Origin: Pseudomonadota bacterium
GTDB lineage: Bacteria > Pseudomonadota > Gammaproteobacteria > Steroidobacterales > Steroidobacteraceae
NCBI GenBank assembly: GCA_018241505.1
Contig: JAFEDS010000035.1
Location: 1-62,267 of the forward strand
DNA length: 62,267 nucleotides
Direction of reading: 5' to 3'
Shown: positions 54,969 through 62,267 of the stretch, in pieces
Layout of the letters: each line of letters opens with the position of its first letter
Numbering within the stretch: position 1 is the stretch's first letter
Position numbers and translations under genes: made by a program
Notes under the pieces: model-generated
Told to the model about the DNA's origin: nothing
The model's input: only the letters and a program-made list of their open reading frames with translations
Databases searched by the model: none

Positions 54969-57900
54969 TCAGACAGCAGCCAGGCGCATGGCTTCGTCGA
55001 CGTCAACAGCAACGAGACGAGACACACCGGGTTCGTGCATCGTCACGCCCACGAGCTGAGACGCGAGCTCCATCGTCGTCTTGTTGTGAGTGATGAAGAT
55101 GAACTGCACCCGCTGGGACATCTCTTTCACAATATCGCAGAACCGGCCGACATTGTGCTCATCCAGAGGGGCGTCCACCTCGTCCAGAAGACAGAATGGC
55201 GCAGGGTTGAGGTCGAAAATCGAAAACACCAGGGAGACCGCGGTCAGGGCCTTCTCGCCACCCGACAACAGGTGAATGGTGCTGTTCTTCTTACCGGGCG
55301 GACGCGCCATGACCGCCACGCCCGCCGTCAGGATGTCTTCGCCCACGAGCTCCAGGTAGGCGTGTCCGCCGCCGAACAGGCGCGGAAACTTCTCCTTCAT
55401 CCCGGCATTGACCTTCTCGAAGGTCTCTTCGAACCGCGTGCGGGTTTCCTTGTCGATGCGGCGCATCGCCTGATCGAGGGTATCCAGAGCCGAGGTGAGA
55501 TCCGTGAACTGGCGGTCGAGATAGTCCTTGCGCTCGGTCTGCTCTTTCAGCTCGTCAATGGCCGCGAGGTTGACCTGGCCCAGCTTCTCGACGTCGGCAC
55601 GCACCTGCGTGAGCAGATGTTCCCAATTGGGCACGTTCGCATCCGCGGACAGGTTCTGCTGAACTTCCTCGAGCGCGAGGTGCGTCTCGGCAAACTGTTC
55701 GGCAATGGCCTCGCGGCGCACACGCGTCTCCTGGGCGGCCAGCCGAGCCGTATCCATTGCCTCGCGCGCTTCATTGACCAATCGTTCGGCGCTCAGCCGC
55801 TTCTCATCGAGCGAGCGCAGATCGGTGTCGGCTTCCTCGAGCGCCCGCCGGGCGATCGCCAGTTCCGACTCCACTTCCAGGCGGGTGGCGAGCGAATCGT
55901 CCAGGCGTGACTCGAGCTGCAGAATCGGCTCATCGCCGCCCGACAGCTCCGCTTCCAACTCATCGCGCCGGCGAGCCGCGGACGCCCGCTGCTCAATCAT
56001 TCGATTGAGGCCGACCGCCATGGAGCTTTCGGCGGAGCGGCGCGATTCAATCTTGATGAGCAGATCGCGCGAGGCCATTTGAGCCGCTTGCGCACGATTG
56101 CGGGCCGTGGTCACAGCCTCTCGACGCTCTTCACGCTCGCCCTCCAGCTCATGCCGGCGGGAGTCGAGCTCACTCAACATGTACAGACCGCGATCGAGCT
56201 CCGCCGTCGCGCGAGCCAGCGCGTCTGTCGCGGTGCCCTTCTCCTGCGCAACGTCCGCAGCTTCCTCATCCAACCGCTCTCTACGAAGCATCGACTCCTG
56301 CGCACGCGCGCGGGTCGCTTCCAGTTGGCTGAGCAGCTCAGCATGGCGACGATGGGTTGTCTGAATTCCGGATTGAGCGTGATCCCGTTCAGACTCGGCG
56401 TGCGCCAGGGATTCGCGTACAGCGGCGAGGTGTCCCTCCACCTCGGTGACGCGCTCTTCGCTCATTGCAACCGTCGAACGCAGGCTCTTCAAACGATGTT
56501 CGCGCTCGAGAACACCGGCGTGGTGGTCGGGACCGCGGCTGACACGCAGCCAATCGCGCCCAATCCACTCGCCGCTGCGAGTGATGATTGATTGACCAGC
56601 CGTCAGGGAAGCACGAGCCAACAGCGCGTCCGACAACGTCTCGGCGGTGAAGACTCCCGCAAGGGGTGTCACGACCGACATGGGTCCAGTCACCTTCGAA
56701 GCGAGAGTATCGCCCGCGGTGCTGTCCGGTATGGCAGCTCCGTTGTTTGTTTCGACGAGCGCAACACGGCCCTTGGCCAGGTTCGTCAATGTGCCGGCCA
56801 GCTCATCGAGCCCGTCGACACAGACGGCTTCGAGATAATCACCGAGCGCGGTCTCAACAGCGCGCTCCCAACCCGATTGAACCTCCAACGTCTCTGCAAC
56901 ACGCGGACGCTGGGACAGCCCCGCACCAGCCAGCCATTCGGTGGCACTGCCGGCATCGTGAGTCAGCGCAGCCTTCTGCAGCGCCTCCAAAGATGTCCGC
57001 TCTGCACGGGCACGCTCTCGCTCGGCGCGCGCCGTTTCCAACCGCTTCTCCGCCGAGAGCTGCTCGGCACGAAGTGACTGGACCTGCTCCAGCGCCACCT
57101 TCAGTGACTTGTTCAATTCATCGGCGGCCGCGCGCGCATTCGCTTCTTGTTCCGTCAACAGTGCGAGCTGTTCGCTCGAATCCTGCGCAGCCAGGGCATC
57201 GCGCTCGAGCGCGAGCCGATCGGCCTGCGCGGCGTGACGACGCAACTGATTTTCCAACTGTTCGATACGGGCACGCTCGACCTGCGTGGTCTGGTTCGCG
57301 GAACCCAGCGCTCTATTGAACTGCTCCCAGCCCTGCTGCCAGTCCTGCAACTGGCGCTCGGCCGCTTCCAGGGCTTCTGCCGCAGCGCCCTCGGCCAATT
57401 GCACGCCTTCGATTTCGGGCGCCAGCCGCTCGATCTCATCGCGCAGGCCGGTGAGTTGACGCTCGTCGCGCTCGATGTGCGATGCGAGATCCGACAGGGT
57501 TACATGCGCCTGGGCCAGATCCGACTTCTGACGCTCACGCAAAGCGCGGGCGTGTTGGACGTTCTGCTCCAGACGGGATATCTCAGCGCCGATTTCGTAG
57601 TAGCGGCCCTGCACAGCCGAGACGCGGTCGCTCTGTTCCGTGTGAAACGCGCGTTGCTTTTCAATCGCGGCTTCGGCGGAGCGCTGATCGGCGAGAGCCG
57701 CCTGCATCGACATCTCGCGCTCACGCATCGCACTATCATGAACCTCTGCGCCGCCATCGAGGTCACGCAACCTCAGGGCGAGCAGCTCCGCGGTCAGCCT
57801 GCGCTCCTGATCCTTGAATGCCTGGTAGCGTCGCGCTGTCGCGGCCTGGCGTTGCAGATGGCGGATCTGCTTTTCAATTTCATCGCGCAGATCCTGCAGA

Positions 57901-58478
57901 CGCTCGAGGTTCTCGCGCGTTTCGGCAACGCGACTCTCCGTCTCCTTGCGCCGCTCTTTATATCGGGAGATGCCCGCGGCTTCTTCAATGAATGCGCGCA
58001 TATCATCGTGCTTGGCCTCGATGACACGCGAGATCATGCCCTGCTCAATAATCGCGTAGCTGCGCGCCCCCAGGCCGGTGCCCAGAAACAGATTGGTGAT
58101 GTCCTTGCGGCGGCAGCGCGCGGAATTGATAAAATACCCGGACGAGCCGTCGCGCGAAACCTGGCGCTTCAGCGACACTTCGTTGTAGTTCGCGTACTGA
58201 CCACCCAGCTTGCCATCCGAGTTGTCGAACACGAGCTCCACGGACGCGGTGCCAACAGGCTTGCGCGCGGTCGAGCCGTTGAAGACCACGTCCGCCATGT
58301 TGTCGCCGCGCAGATGTTTCGCCGACAACTCACCCATGACCCAGCGCACGGCGTCGATGACATTCGACTTGCCACACCCGTTGGGGCCGACGACACCTGT
58401 GAGATTGCTGGGAAAGCTGACTTGGGTGGGATCTACAAACGACTTGAATCCGGCGAGCTTGATCTTGGTCAGCCGCAT
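54969..58478 (-). CDS. smc: Chromosome segregation ATPase SMC
   Basis: The 1169-residue protein has Walker A GPNGCGKSNVIDAVRW near residue 32, two long coiled coils, a hinge in the middle (around residues 500-650), the signature HLLSGGEKALTAVSL and Walker B PFCLLDEVDAPLD at the end. It forms the condensin complex with ScpA and ScpB, which in this genome have unusually long acidic tails. The start MRLTKIKLAGFKSF is standard, with GGAAAGGTGC upstream. It heads the smc-zipA-ligA operon and is divergent from queF. Confidence 0.97.
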   Translation of the reverse strand: MRLTKIKLAGFKSFVDPTQVSFPSNLTGVVGPNGCGKSNVIDAVRWVMGELSAKHLRGDNMADVVFNGSTARKPVGTASVELVFDNSDGKLGGQYANYNEVSLKRQVSRDGSSGYFINSARCRRKDITNLFLGTGLGARSYAIIEQGMISRVIEAKHDDMRAFIEEAAGISRYKERRKETESRVAETRENLERLQDLRDEIEKQIRHLQRQAATARRYQAFKDQERRLTAELLALRLRDLDGGAEVHDSAMREREMSMQAALADQRSAEAAIEKQRAFHTEQSDRVSAVQGRYYEIGAEISRLEQNVQHARALRERQKSDLAQAHVTLSDLASHIERDERQLTGLRDEIERLAPEIEGVQLAEGAAAEALEAAERQLQDWQQGWEQFNRALGSANQTTQVERARIEQLENQLRRHAAQADRLALERDALAAQDSSEQLALLTEQEANARAAADELNKSLKVALEQVQSLRAEQLSAEKRLETARAERERARAERTSLEALQKAALTHDAGSATEWLAGAGLSQRPRVAETLEVQSGWERAVETALGDYLEAVCVDGLDELAGTLTNLAKGRVALVETNNGAAIPDSTAGDTLASKVTGPMSVVTPLAGVFTAETLSDALLARASLTAGQSIITRSGEWIGRDWLRVSRGPDHHAGVLEREHRLKSLRSTVAMSEERVTEVEGHLAAVRESLAHAESERDHAQSGIQTTHRRHAELLSQLEATRARAQESMLRRERLDEEAADVAQEKGTATDALARATAELDRGLYMLSELDSRRHELEGEREERREAVTTARNRAQAAQMASRDLLIKIESRRSAESSMAVGLNRMIEQRASAARRRDELEAELSGGDEPILQLESRLDDSLATRLEVESELAIARRALEEADTDLRSLDEKRLSAERLVNEAREAMDTARLAAQETRVRREAIAEQFAETHLALEEVQQNLSADANVPNWEHLLTQVRADVEKLGQVNLAAIDELKEQTERKDYLDRQFTDLTSALDTLDQAMRRIDKETRTRFEETFEKVNAGMKEKFPRLFGGGHAYLELVGEDILTAGVAVMARPPGKKNSTIHLLSGGEKALTAVSLVFSIFDLNPAPFCLLDEVDAPLDEHNVGRFCDIVKEMSQRVQFIFITHNKTTMELASQLVGVTMHEPGVSRLVAVDVDEAMRLAAV

Positions 58479-58525
58479 CTAGGCACCTTTCCGGGAAATT
58501 CGGCGCGTAGTGTAGAGTAAGTGGC

Positions 58526-58912
58526 ATGCCTTCAAAACCATCAAGTGATCTCGAGACCTTCCCGAATCCCACCGAGCGCGACTACACCATCCGCATGCAG
58601 ATTCCGGAGTTCACCTGCCTGTGTCCCAAGACCGGCCAGCCCGACTTCGCCACCCTCGATCTGGAGTACGTCCCCGACCAGCGCTGTGTGGAGCTGAAGT
58701 CGCTCAAGTTGTACATCTGGTCGTTCCGCGACCGCGGCACCTTCCACGAGGCGGTGACAAATGAGATCGCGGACCACCTGGCACAGGCAATGGACCCCCG
58801 CTTCCTGCGCCTCACGGCGCGCTTCAATGTCCGCGGGGGGATCTACACCACGGTCGTCGTGGAGCGCCGGCAGGCCTCCTGGAAGCCTTCCGCCCCTGTT
58901 ACGCTCCCTTAA
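58526..58912 (+). CDS. queF: NADPH-dependent 7-cyano-7-deazaguanine reductase, short form
   Basis: The 128-residue enzyme reduces preQ0 to preQ1 in queuosine synthesis. It has the catalytic Cys in [35 protein letters not shown] with the QueF motif and [11 protein letters not shown]. Its size matches the unimodular B. subtilis type, not the 280-residue E. coli form. No preQ1 riboswitch is visible in the 47-bp gap before it. Confidence 0.95.
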   Translation: MPSKPSSDLETFPNPTERDYTIRMQIPEFTCLCPKTGQPDFATLDLEYVPDQRCVELKSLKLYIWSFRDRGTFHEAVTNEIADHLAQAMDPRFLRLTARFNVRGGIYTTVVVERRQASWKPSAPVTLP

Positions 58913-58925
58913 CGACGCTCGCCCA

Positions 58926-58953
58926 TAGACACACAGGGCCCCGCTTGTATAAT
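58926..58953 (+). promoter_or_regulatory. Sigma-70 promoter of dksA
   Basis: TAGACA at 58926-58931 and TATAAT at 58948-58953 are 16 bases apart. Transcription should start near 58960. A short AGCC-AGA-GGCT hairpin with a run of T (58969-58984) lies between this start and the GAGGAG ribosome-binding site of dksA. Confidence 0.65.
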
Positions 58954-58996
58954 CCCGCGTCCTTTATGAGCCAGAGGCTTTTTTAGAGGAGCGACA

Positions 58997-59821
58997 ATGC
59001 CGGCCAAGAAACCCGCGCCTAAAGCCGCGAAGGGTAAGAAGGCGGCAAGCCGACCACCGGCCCACAAGCCGACAGTGGCCCGCAAGCCTGCCGAGCGTGC
59101 TCATGCCGAACGCGCTCCGGCCGAGCGCTTTCAGGTAATGGCGCCGGCACATGATCGCCAGGATGCCGAGGATGCGGTTGCGCCAAAAAAGGCCGTTCCG
59201 CCCCGATCAACCCCCACGACGGAAGACACAATCGAGATGCGAAAGGCTGTTGAGCCGGATACCGAGACGCTCGAGGCCCCAGAGGCCGGTGCGTCGCCGC
59301 AGATAGTGGTACCACCCCGTACGACCCCAGTTCTCCCATCAGCCGCTGACTCCGACGACAGCGATTCGATCGAGCCTGGCAGCCTGCTGGCGGGCCCCCG
59401 TAACGTCCAACCCTATATCGTCAAGCGTGGCGAGCTCTACATGGGCAAGCCACAGCTCGAACACTTCCGGCAGATTCTGAATAGCTGGAAGAAGGACCTG
59501 ATGGTCGAGGTGGATCGCACGGTCTCGCATATGAAGGACGAGGCTGCCAACTTCCCGGATCCCAACGATCGAGCGACGCAGGAAGAGGAATTCAGCCTCG
59601 AGCTGCGCACGCGAGACCGTGAGCGCAAGCTGATCCGCAAGATCGACGAAGCCCTGAAGCGGATCGAGGATGGCTCCTACGGGTATTGCCTCGAAACCGG
59701 CGAAGAGATTGGCGTGAAGCGCCTGGAGGCCCGTCCAGTGGCGACCCTGAGCATTGAAGCCCAGGAGCGGCGCGAGCGCCGCGAGCGCCAGTACGGCGAC
59801 CGAGACGACCGGTACCGCTGA
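58997..59821 (+). CDS. dksA: DksA-family RNA polymerase-binding protein, zinc-independent type with long N-terminal extension
   Basis: The 274-residue protein has about 140 extra N-terminal residues, first Lys/Ala/Pro-rich and then acidic, before a DksA core: MGKPQLEHFRQILNSWKKDL, the coiled coil with DPNDRATQEEEFSLELRTRDRERKLIRKI, and YGYCLETGEEIGVKRLEARPVATLSIEAQERRE. E. coli DksA (151 residues) has four zinc cysteines; here they read Cys, Thr, Ser, Ala. The DxxDxA coiled-coil tip appears as DPNDRA. It should modulate rRNA and amino acid promoters with ppGpp. It is followed closely by gluQ, as in most gammaproteobacteria. Confidence 0.92.
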   Translation: MPAKKPAPKAAKGKKAASRPPAHKPTVARKPAERAHAERAPAERFQVMAPAHDRQDAEDAVAPKKAVPPRSTPTTEDTIEMRKAVEPDTETLEAPEAGASPQIVVPPRTTPVLPSAADSDDSDSIEPGSLLAGPRNVQPYIVKRGELYMGKPQLEHFRQILNSWKKDLMVEVDRTVSHMKDEAANFPDPNDRATQEEEFSLELRTRDRERKLIRKIDEALKRIEDGSYGYCLETGEEIGVKRLEARPVATLSIEAQERRERRERQYGDRDDRYR

Positions 59822-59849
59822 TCGGCGCCGTGCCGATCCCGACCTCGCG

Positions 59850-60773
59850 GTGCCTCGGGACCGCGAGCGTCACCGACTACCTGCCTACATAGGGCGCTTC
59901 GCGCCCTCGCCCACGGGCGACCTGCACCTCGGGTCGCTGCTAGCGGCGGTCGGAAGCTACCTCGATGCACGTCATCACCGCGGCCGGTGGCTGGTGCGCA
60001 TGGAGGATCTCGACACGCCCCGAGTTGTACCCGGCAGCGCCGATCGCATCCTGCGCACGTTGGAAGCCTTCGGCCTCCACTGGGACGGTGATGTCATATA
60101 TCAAAGCCAACGCAGCGACGTTTACGGCGCAGCGTTAGACCAACTCCAAACCGCGGGCTATACCTTCGAGTGCAGTTGTTCGCGTCGTGACATGTCAGGG
60201 ACCGGGGACACCGGCTACCCCGGTACCTGCCGCCTTGGACCAACACGCAGGGGCGTGCTCACGGCCACCCGTTTTCGCGTACCCCCTGACTTCGTGGTGC
60301 TTTTTGACGATGGAATACAAGGAAAATGTCGCTTCAATACACATGAGCTTGGCGACGTAATCATTCGCCGCAAGGACAAAATTATCGCCTACCAACTCGC
60401 CGTGGTGCTCGACGATGCCTTGCAACATGTCACCAACGTGGTGCGCGGAACCGACCTGCTCGAAAGCACGGCCTGGCAGATCCTGCTGCAGCAGGCGCTC
60501 AAACTGTCAACCCCGAGCTATGCGCATTTGCCCCTGGTGGTCGAACAAACGCACGAAAAACTCAGCAAATCGCGCCATTCCGTGCCTGTTGAGCCGGCCC
60601 GCGCGGGCGTCAGCCTGACAACCGTTCTGCGCATGCTCAACCATCCGCCACCGCCCGAGTTGGAAAACGACGTACCTGAACGACTGCTCGAGTGGGCGGT
60701 GCATCAATGGAACCCGGTCGCGGTCGCACATGTGCGCAGTGTCACGGCCCGTGACACTGTGCACGCAAAATAG
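59850..60773 (+). CDS. gluQ: Glutamyl-Q tRNA(Asp) synthetase
   Basis: The protein (307 residues from the GTG at 59850) attaches glutamate to queuosine in tRNA(Asp). It has RFAPSPTGDLHLGSLLAAVGSYLDAR (HIGH region), the zinc ligands in FECSCSRRD and YPGTCR, and KLSKSRHS as KMSKS equivalent. It lacks an anticodon-binding domain, as expected. No ATG fits between the dksA stop and the HIGH motif; the in-frame GTG gives the usual family length. QueF (58526) makes a precursor of the same modification, so two queuosine genes flank dksA. Confidence 0.92.
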   Translation: MPRDRERHRLPAYIGRFAPSPTGDLHLGSLLAAVGSYLDARHHRGRWLVRMEDLDTPRVVPGSADRILRTLEAFGLHWDGDVIYQSQRSDVYGAALDQLQTAGYTFECSCSRRDMSGTGDTGYPGTCRLGPTRRGVLTATRFRVPPDFVVLFDDGIQGKCRFNTHELGDVIIRRKDKIIAYQLAVVLDDALQHVTNVVRGTDLLESTAWQILLQQALKLSTPSYAHLPLVVEQTHEKLSKSRHSVPVEPARAGVSLTTVLRMLNHPPPPELENDVPERLLEWAVHQWNPVAVAHVRSVTARDTVHAK

Positions 60774-60870
60774 TTGGGTTCAATGCGGAATATGGACTAA
60801 GGTAGGTAGCCACGCCGATCCTGACGCCCTGGGACTGGGAACGTCCTGCTTACACACGAGGGCTGTGAGA

Positions 60871-61362
60871 ATGAGCGAACCGCGAACGATCAAAAAGTAT
60901 CCCAACAGGAGATTGTACGACACGGTCGAAAGTCGTTACATCACGCTGGCCGACATCCGGAGGTTGGTAATCGATCGCATTGATTTCGTGGTGATGGACA
61001 AGAAAACGCAGGAGGACATTACACGCTCGATTCTGTTGCAAGTGATCGCCGAACAGGAACATGGCGGCGAACCGTTGATGAGTCGGGACTTTCTCTCGCA
61101 GATCATCCGCTCCTACGGCGGTGCGATGCAGGGAATGATCGGAAGCTACCTCGAACAGAGCCTCAAGCTCTTTGCGAGTCAGCAACGCGACGCTCGCGAG
61201 CGTATCAAGAGCGTGGGCGATCCGGAGTCCGCCGAAGCGGTCAACCACCTGGCACAGCGTAATTATCAGCGCTGGCGTTCGGTGCAAGACGAGATCTACC
61301 GTACGCTGATGAATGCTGCCGCGCGCGGTCGATCCGAGGTTGAGACACTGGAGGGTCAATAA
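60871..61362 (+). CDS. phaR: Polyhydroxyalkanoate synthesis repressor PhaR
   Basis: The 163-residue protein starts with the PHB accumulation regulatory domain (TIKKYPNRRLYDTVESRYITLADIRRLVID and DKKTQEDITRSILLQVI). It continues with the second conserved region (LMSRDFLSQIIRSYGGAMQGMIGSYLEQSL). PhaR binds both DNA and polyhydroxybutyrate granules and releases phasin genes when polymer is present. No phasin or synthase gene is within the window. The ATG at 60871 is chosen by homology; the open frame upstream is not conserved-looking. Confidence 0.93.
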   Translation: MSEPRTIKKYPNRRLYDTVESRYITLADIRRLVIDRIDFVVMDKKTQEDITRSILLQVIAEQEHGGEPLMSRDFLSQIIRSYGGAMQGMIGSYLEQSLKLFASQQRDARERIKSVGDPESAEAVNHLAQRNYQRWRSVQDEIYRTLMNAAARGRSEVETLEGQ

Positions 61363-61540
61363 CCTCGACGACGAATGGCGACGAGGGAAGCATATTCCGG
61401 GAGGGCGGCCTGCACGTGGTCAACCTCCCGACCCTTCGTAGCCAGCCCTAGCTGACTACGGTGCCCCTGGGGGTCTCGGGGGCATCGACAAATTTGCTGG
61501 ACCGTTAGGGGCGGGAATCAGCAGGAATTTCGTGCTGCCA

Positions 61541-61561
61541 GCGCGGCGGTTCACGCCGCGC
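61541..61561 (-). terminator. Hairpin downstream of pnp
   Basis: GCGCGGCG and CGCCGCGC form a perfect 8-bp stem with a GTTCA loop, 17 bases after the pnp stop. No U run follows on the minus strand, so it may protect the mRNA 3' end instead of ending transcription. The rest of the gap from 61363 holds an imperfect stem (CGTAGCCAG with CTGACTACG, 61437-61460) after phaR and no gene. Confidence 0.5.
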
Positions 61562-61577
61562 CGGCAAACGCGGCTGA

Positions 61578-62267
61578 TTAAGCCGCGTCCACGTCCCGCA
61601 TGGACAGGCGGATGCGGCCCTGACGGTCCACTTCCAACACCTTCACGCGGATCACATCGCCTTCCTTCAGCTTGTCGCTGACACGCTCGACGCGCTCGTT
61701 CGAGATCTGCGAGATGTGCACGAGGCCGTCGCGGCCCGGCAGGATCGTTACAAACGCGCCGAAGTCCATCAGGCGCGCCACCTTGCCTTCGTACACACGA
61801 CCCACTTCAACGTCGGCCGTGATCAGCTCGATGCGGCGTTGCGCTTCGCGTCCGGCAGCACCGCTGACGGAGGCAATCTTCACAGTGCCGTCGTTCTCGA
61901 TATCAATGGTCGTGCCGGTCTCTTCCGTAATCTGACGGATGACCGCGCCACCCTTGCCAATGACATCGCGAATCTTCTCGGGGTCGATCTTCAAGGTGAT
62001 GATTGAAGGCGCCCACTCCGACATCTTGCTGCGCGGTTCCTGGATGATCTTGTTCATCTCACCCAGAATGTGCAGCCGGCCCTCGCGCGCCTGCTCCAGA
62101 GCGACCTTCATGATCTCGGGGGTCACACCCTCGACCTTGATGTCCATCTGCAGCGCGGTCACGCCATCCTTCGAGCCCGCCACCTTGAAATCCATGTCGC
62201 CGAGGTGATCCTCATCGCCCAGGATGTCGGTCAGCATGGCGAACTTGTTGTCTTCCTTGATCAGGCC
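61578..62267 (-). CDS. pnp: Polyribonucleotide nucleotidyltransferase (3' part of gene)
   Basis: The frame runs off the right edge; the visible 229 residues are the end of the second RNase PH domain ([40 protein letters not shown]), the KH domain ([19 protein letters not shown]) and the S1 domain ([30 protein letters not shown]). PNPase degrades RNA phosphorolytically and is part of the degradosome. The C-terminus stops right after the S1 domain ([12 protein letters not shown]), without the longer tail seen in some relatives. Confidence 0.96.
   Translation of the reverse strand, partial: GLIKEDNKFAMLTDILGDEDHLGDMDFKVAGSKDGVTALQMDIKVEGVTPEIMKVALEQAREGRLHILGEMNKIIQEPRSKMSEWAPSIITLKIDPEKIRDVIGKGGAVIRQITEETGTTIDIENDGTVKIASVSGAAGREAQRRIELITADVEVGRVYEGKVARLMDFGAFVTILPGRDGLVHISQISNERVERVSDKLKEGDVIRVKVLEVDRQGRIRLSMRDVDAA

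Overview
The window reads as the chromosome of a GC-rich gammaproteobacterium. Lineage evidence: a zipA-ligA pair behind smc, lapB next to ihfB, dksA next to gluQ, ubiG and yciK near gyrA, and the conserved block gyrA-serC-pheA-aroA-cmk-rpsA-ihfB. A phaR-type regulator suggests polyhydroxyalkanoate storage. A deep-branching group related to Steroidobacterales, Nevskiales or Xanthomonadales is my guess, made without any search. No rRNA, tRNA, CRISPR array, insertion sequence or prophage was seen.

Region 1 (1-13150) is a catabolic island for an aromatic amine handled as a CoA thioester. A minus-strand operon (cyclase-family hydrolase, iorA, iorB) is divergent from a plus-strand operon: a 2-aminobenzoyl-CoA monooxygenase/reductase-type fusion, an SDR, a MarR regulator, an enoyl-CoA hydratase, an acyl-CoA dehydrogenase and a Rid protein. 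A second Old Yellow Enzyme-type reductase follows. A glutaryl-CoA dehydrogenase-like gene is cut by the left edge. The set suggests a route in which an isatin-type hydrolase makes 2-aminophenylglyoxylate, a 2-oxoacid oxidoreductase converts it to 2-aminobenzoyl-CoA, and the fusion enzyme dearomatises it. This is inference, but the pieces fit chemically.

Region 2 (13265-15377) holds a high-potential iron-sulfur protein, a small membrane protein, an ApbE flavin transferase and a DUF2934 protein. Region 3 (15378-22969) is a self-contained MacAB-like efflux operon: adaptor, ATPase, two permeases, an NtrC-type sigma-54 response regulator and its histidine kinase. It is preceded by a GG-N10-GC sigma-54 promoter and an array of GTCCG half-sites.

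Region 4 (22923-35649, all minus) carries galU, lapB, ihfB, rpsA, cmk, aroA, pheA, serA, serC and gyrA. GyrA has isoleucine at position 83. Region 5 (35776-41691, plus) carries an amidohydrolase that has lost its metal ligands and gained a Gly/Ala/Ser/Phe repeat, then ubiG, rmuC, a squalene/phytoene synthase-like protein with a 15-residue repeat, yciK and a decaying toxin-antitoxin module.

Region 6 (41662-48833, minus) carries rluB, scpB, scpA, trpS and yciO. RluB lacks its catalytic Asp and has a long basic tail; ScpB and ScpA have long acidic tails. Region 7 (48907-51946, plus) carries yciB, a BolA-family gene, a lipoprotein PPIase and a Gly/His-rich secreted protein. Region 8 (51983-62267) carries ligA, zipA and smc (minus), queF, a zinc-less dksA, gluQ and phaR (plus), and the 3' end of pnp (minus).

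A recurring oddity is in-frame low-complexity or tandem-repeat expansion inside otherwise recognisable housekeeping proteins.
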